Below are positions 62,955 through 64,000 of a stretch of 64,000 bases of DNA, in pieces. Made by a program: the position numbers and the translations under genes. This DNA comes from Geodermatophilus saharensis (GTDB lineage Bacteria; Actinomycetota; Actinomycetes; Mycobacteriales; Geodermatophilaceae). The stretch covers positions 332,539 through 396,538 of the forward strand of contig NZ_FZOH01000003.1 of assembly GCF_900188205.1 (NCBI RefSeq). The letters are read 5' to 3'. Position 1 is the stretch's first letter, and the number at the start of each line of letters is the position of its first letter. The notes under the pieces were generated by a model that saw only the letters and a program-made list of their open reading frames with translations, made no database searches and was not told the DNA's origin.

Positions 62955-63422
62955 CTACGAGTCGATGCGCTCGTAGGACAGCTGCAGGTCGTCTTCCCAG
63001 GGGCCGCCGTCGTGCGACATGGTCCCTCTCCCGTCCAGTCGGCTGCCGTCGCCGGCGAGGGTGAGGACCATGCGCTGGGCGAACCCCGCCTCGTCGCGGT
63101 GCCACGACACCTCGCCGTCGCCGGCCTCGACGGTGTACCGGCGGGAGACGCCCCGCTCGTCGAAGTAGAGCATCGTGAAGGTGCCGGCGGCGTCGTCCGA
63201 GCCGATCACCGCCACGGCGCTGGGGATCTCCGGCTCGTCGATCTCCGAGCGCATCACCACGAAGGCGCCGCCCTCGTGCCAGGCGAACGACGTGCGGCCG
63301 TGGAAGGTCGTCCCCGGCACCTGCGGATGCGTCGCCGTCGTGCGCCAGTCGCCCAGGAGCGGCGCCAGCGGCTCGAGTGCCGGATTGCGGCGCTGCGCTT
63401 CGGAGCCGATCGGGGGCGTCAT
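62955..63422 (-). CDS. DUF1579/nitrobindin-like protein
   Basis: 155 residues from ATG 63422. The sequence ALEPLAPLLGDWRTTATHPQVPGTTFHGRTSFAWHEGGAFVVMRSEIDEPEIPSAVAVIGSDDAAGTFTMLYFDERGVSRRYTVE and WHRDEAGFAQRMVLTLAGDGSRLDGRGTMS is a small beta-barrel pattern of the DUF1579 type (heme- or ligand-binding, uncharacterised). No signal peptide. It ends 216 bases past the MFS-CNBD gene, convergent. Confidence 0.8.
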   Translation of the reverse strand: MTPPIGSEAQRRNPALEPLAPLLGDWRTTATHPQVPGTTFHGRTSFAWHEGGAFVVMRSEIDEPEIPSAVAVIGSDDAAGTFTMLYFDERGVSRRYTVEAGDGEVSWHRDEAGFAQRMVLTLAGDGSRLDGRGTMSHDGGPWEDDLQLSYERIDS

Positions 63423-64000
63423 CTGCAGGAGTGTCGCAGCGCAGGGTCCACCCGTTGGCGATGGCGCCGTGCCGTTCGCCGCTCCCCGGGGAGCCGGGTG
63501 TTGCAGGGGGCGCCCACGACGCGGGCACCGGTCCCTGGCTCCGGGCGGCCTACTCAGCGAGACCCGGTACGGAGGCGTTCCCGCGGGAACGGAACGCAAC
63601 GCTGTGCCCTTGACGGCGTTCCCGCGGGAACGCCCGGGTCGAGTTCGAGGGCGTTGTAGCTCCTCCGTGGCACCCGTCCGCCTGTCTCACAGCGGCCCAG
63701 TCAGGGACGGCGTAGCTCGATGGCTGCAGAGCGGACGTAGGCCTGGTGACGTCGCATGACGTCCTCGCTGCTCGCACGTGTGTCGGTCGACCTTCTCCGA
63801 TGGCTGCCAGGTGGCGTGGGGAGCGCTGCAGGCGTGTCCAGGCGAGGCCGAGCTTCACCAGGCGTGCATGAGGGGATAGCGTCAGCGGTCCAGCATCGGG
63901 TGTGCTGAGTGGTGAGGACGGCGGCCATGAGACAGGCCGTGAGGGGACGTGAGGACATCCCGCGGGCTGTTGCCGGCCTGAGCTGGGTCCTGCTTCTCTT
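63423..64000. other. gene-poor right flank with lower GC
   Basis: No gene can be supported. Short open frames exist on both strands without ribosome sites or protein-like composition. The GC content is visibly lower from about 63640 (roughly two thirds G+C) than in the rest of the window. It carries the twin palindromes at 63576-63632. A remnant of mobile or intergenic DNA is possible. Confidence 0.5.
63576..63632. promoter_or_regulatory. twin identical 16-base palindromes
   Basis: CGTTCCCGCGGGAACG occurs at 63576-63591 and again at 63617-63632. The second extends to the perfect 20-base palindrome GGCGTTCCCGCGGGAACGCC (63615-63634). Centres are 41 bases apart, near four helical turns, so two dimers would sit on one face of the DNA. 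The regulator and target are unknown; the nearest start is the DUF1579 gene 154 bases away. Confidence 0.6.

Noticed and set aside
63700..63790. tRNA-like D-arm text (GTAGCTC ... AGAGC)
   Set aside because: No T-arm (GGTTC-type), anticodon arm or acceptor closure follows; the match is a chance D-arm.
63550..63958. Overlapping short minus-strand open frames in the right flank (85-102 residues)
   Set aside because: No ribosome site, no family resemblance and amino-acid composition of GC-rich antisense text; not reported as genes.

Overview
The window is very GC-rich DNA (roughly three quarters G+C by eye, near-total G/C at third codon positions) from a free-living actinobacterium. Many GTG starts, GGAGG-type ribosome sites, leaderless-looking promoters, F420-type oxidoreductases, a WS/DGAT acyltransferase, an MMPL transporter, GAF-LuxR regulators and a mycobacterial-type SOS box all fit the order. 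Gene style suggests Geodermatophilaceae (Blastococcus, Geodermatophilus or Modestobacter-like); that last step is inference. There are no rRNA or tRNA genes, CRISPR arrays or intact insertion sequences.

Layout. 1-10.4 kb holds housekeeping and envelope genes: a broken LuxR gene at the left edge, a cupin, a stress-type SDR, a monofunctional GT51 transglycosylase, a GDPD phosphodiesterase, an SGNH hydrolase, an NAD-dependent epimerase, an MMPL transporter and a WS/DGAT. 10.4-17.1 kb groups DNA-recombination genes: a stand-alone ssb, recD2, a phage-like RecA-fold (Sak4-like) ATPase, a Cas4-like Fe-S nuclease, and a 90-residue protein behind a perfect SOS box. 17.1-29.2 kb holds an alcohol dehydrogenase, LuxR and SARP-type regulators, and an unusual cluster of unrelated peptidase-like proteins without signal peptides: a leishmanolysin-like protein, a putative Cys hydrolase, a large metzincin-like protein and an M1-like protein split by a frameshift.

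29.4-37.3 kb is a complete histidine-utilisation locus: an IclR regulator diverges from hutH-hutU-M20 amidohydrolase-hutF-hutI, with an 18-bp palindromic operator between them. 38.0-46.0 kb is a catabolic cluster of uncertain substrate: IclR regulator, amidohydrolase, CoA-transferase, citryl-CoA-lyase-like protein, quinone oxidoreductase, intradiol (hydroxyquinol-type) dioxygenase, an NTF2-like protein and a MetE-like protein. 46-56 kb has small conserved proteins, tryptophan 2,3-dioxygenase, a pair of coupled ATP-grasp ligases opposite a CE15-like esterase, an LLM oxidoreductase, a universal stress protein coupled to an APC permease, and a small membrane protein. 56-63.4 kb has a fused alpha/beta 2-oxoacid dehydrogenase E1, an SDR, a mycothiol-maleylpyruvate-isomerase-fold protein, and a divergent pair of a class III cyclase-like protein and an MFS transporter fused to a cyclic-nucleotide-binding domain. 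The last 580 bases have no convincing gene but carry twin identical palindromes.

The most promising leads are the recombination/SOS module at 10.4-17.1 kb, the cyclase-like/cNMP-gated transporter pair at 60.2-62.7 kb, the leaderless peptidase cluster at 21-29 kb and the catabolic cluster at 38-46 kb. All assignments come from reading motifs by eye; no database search was possible.
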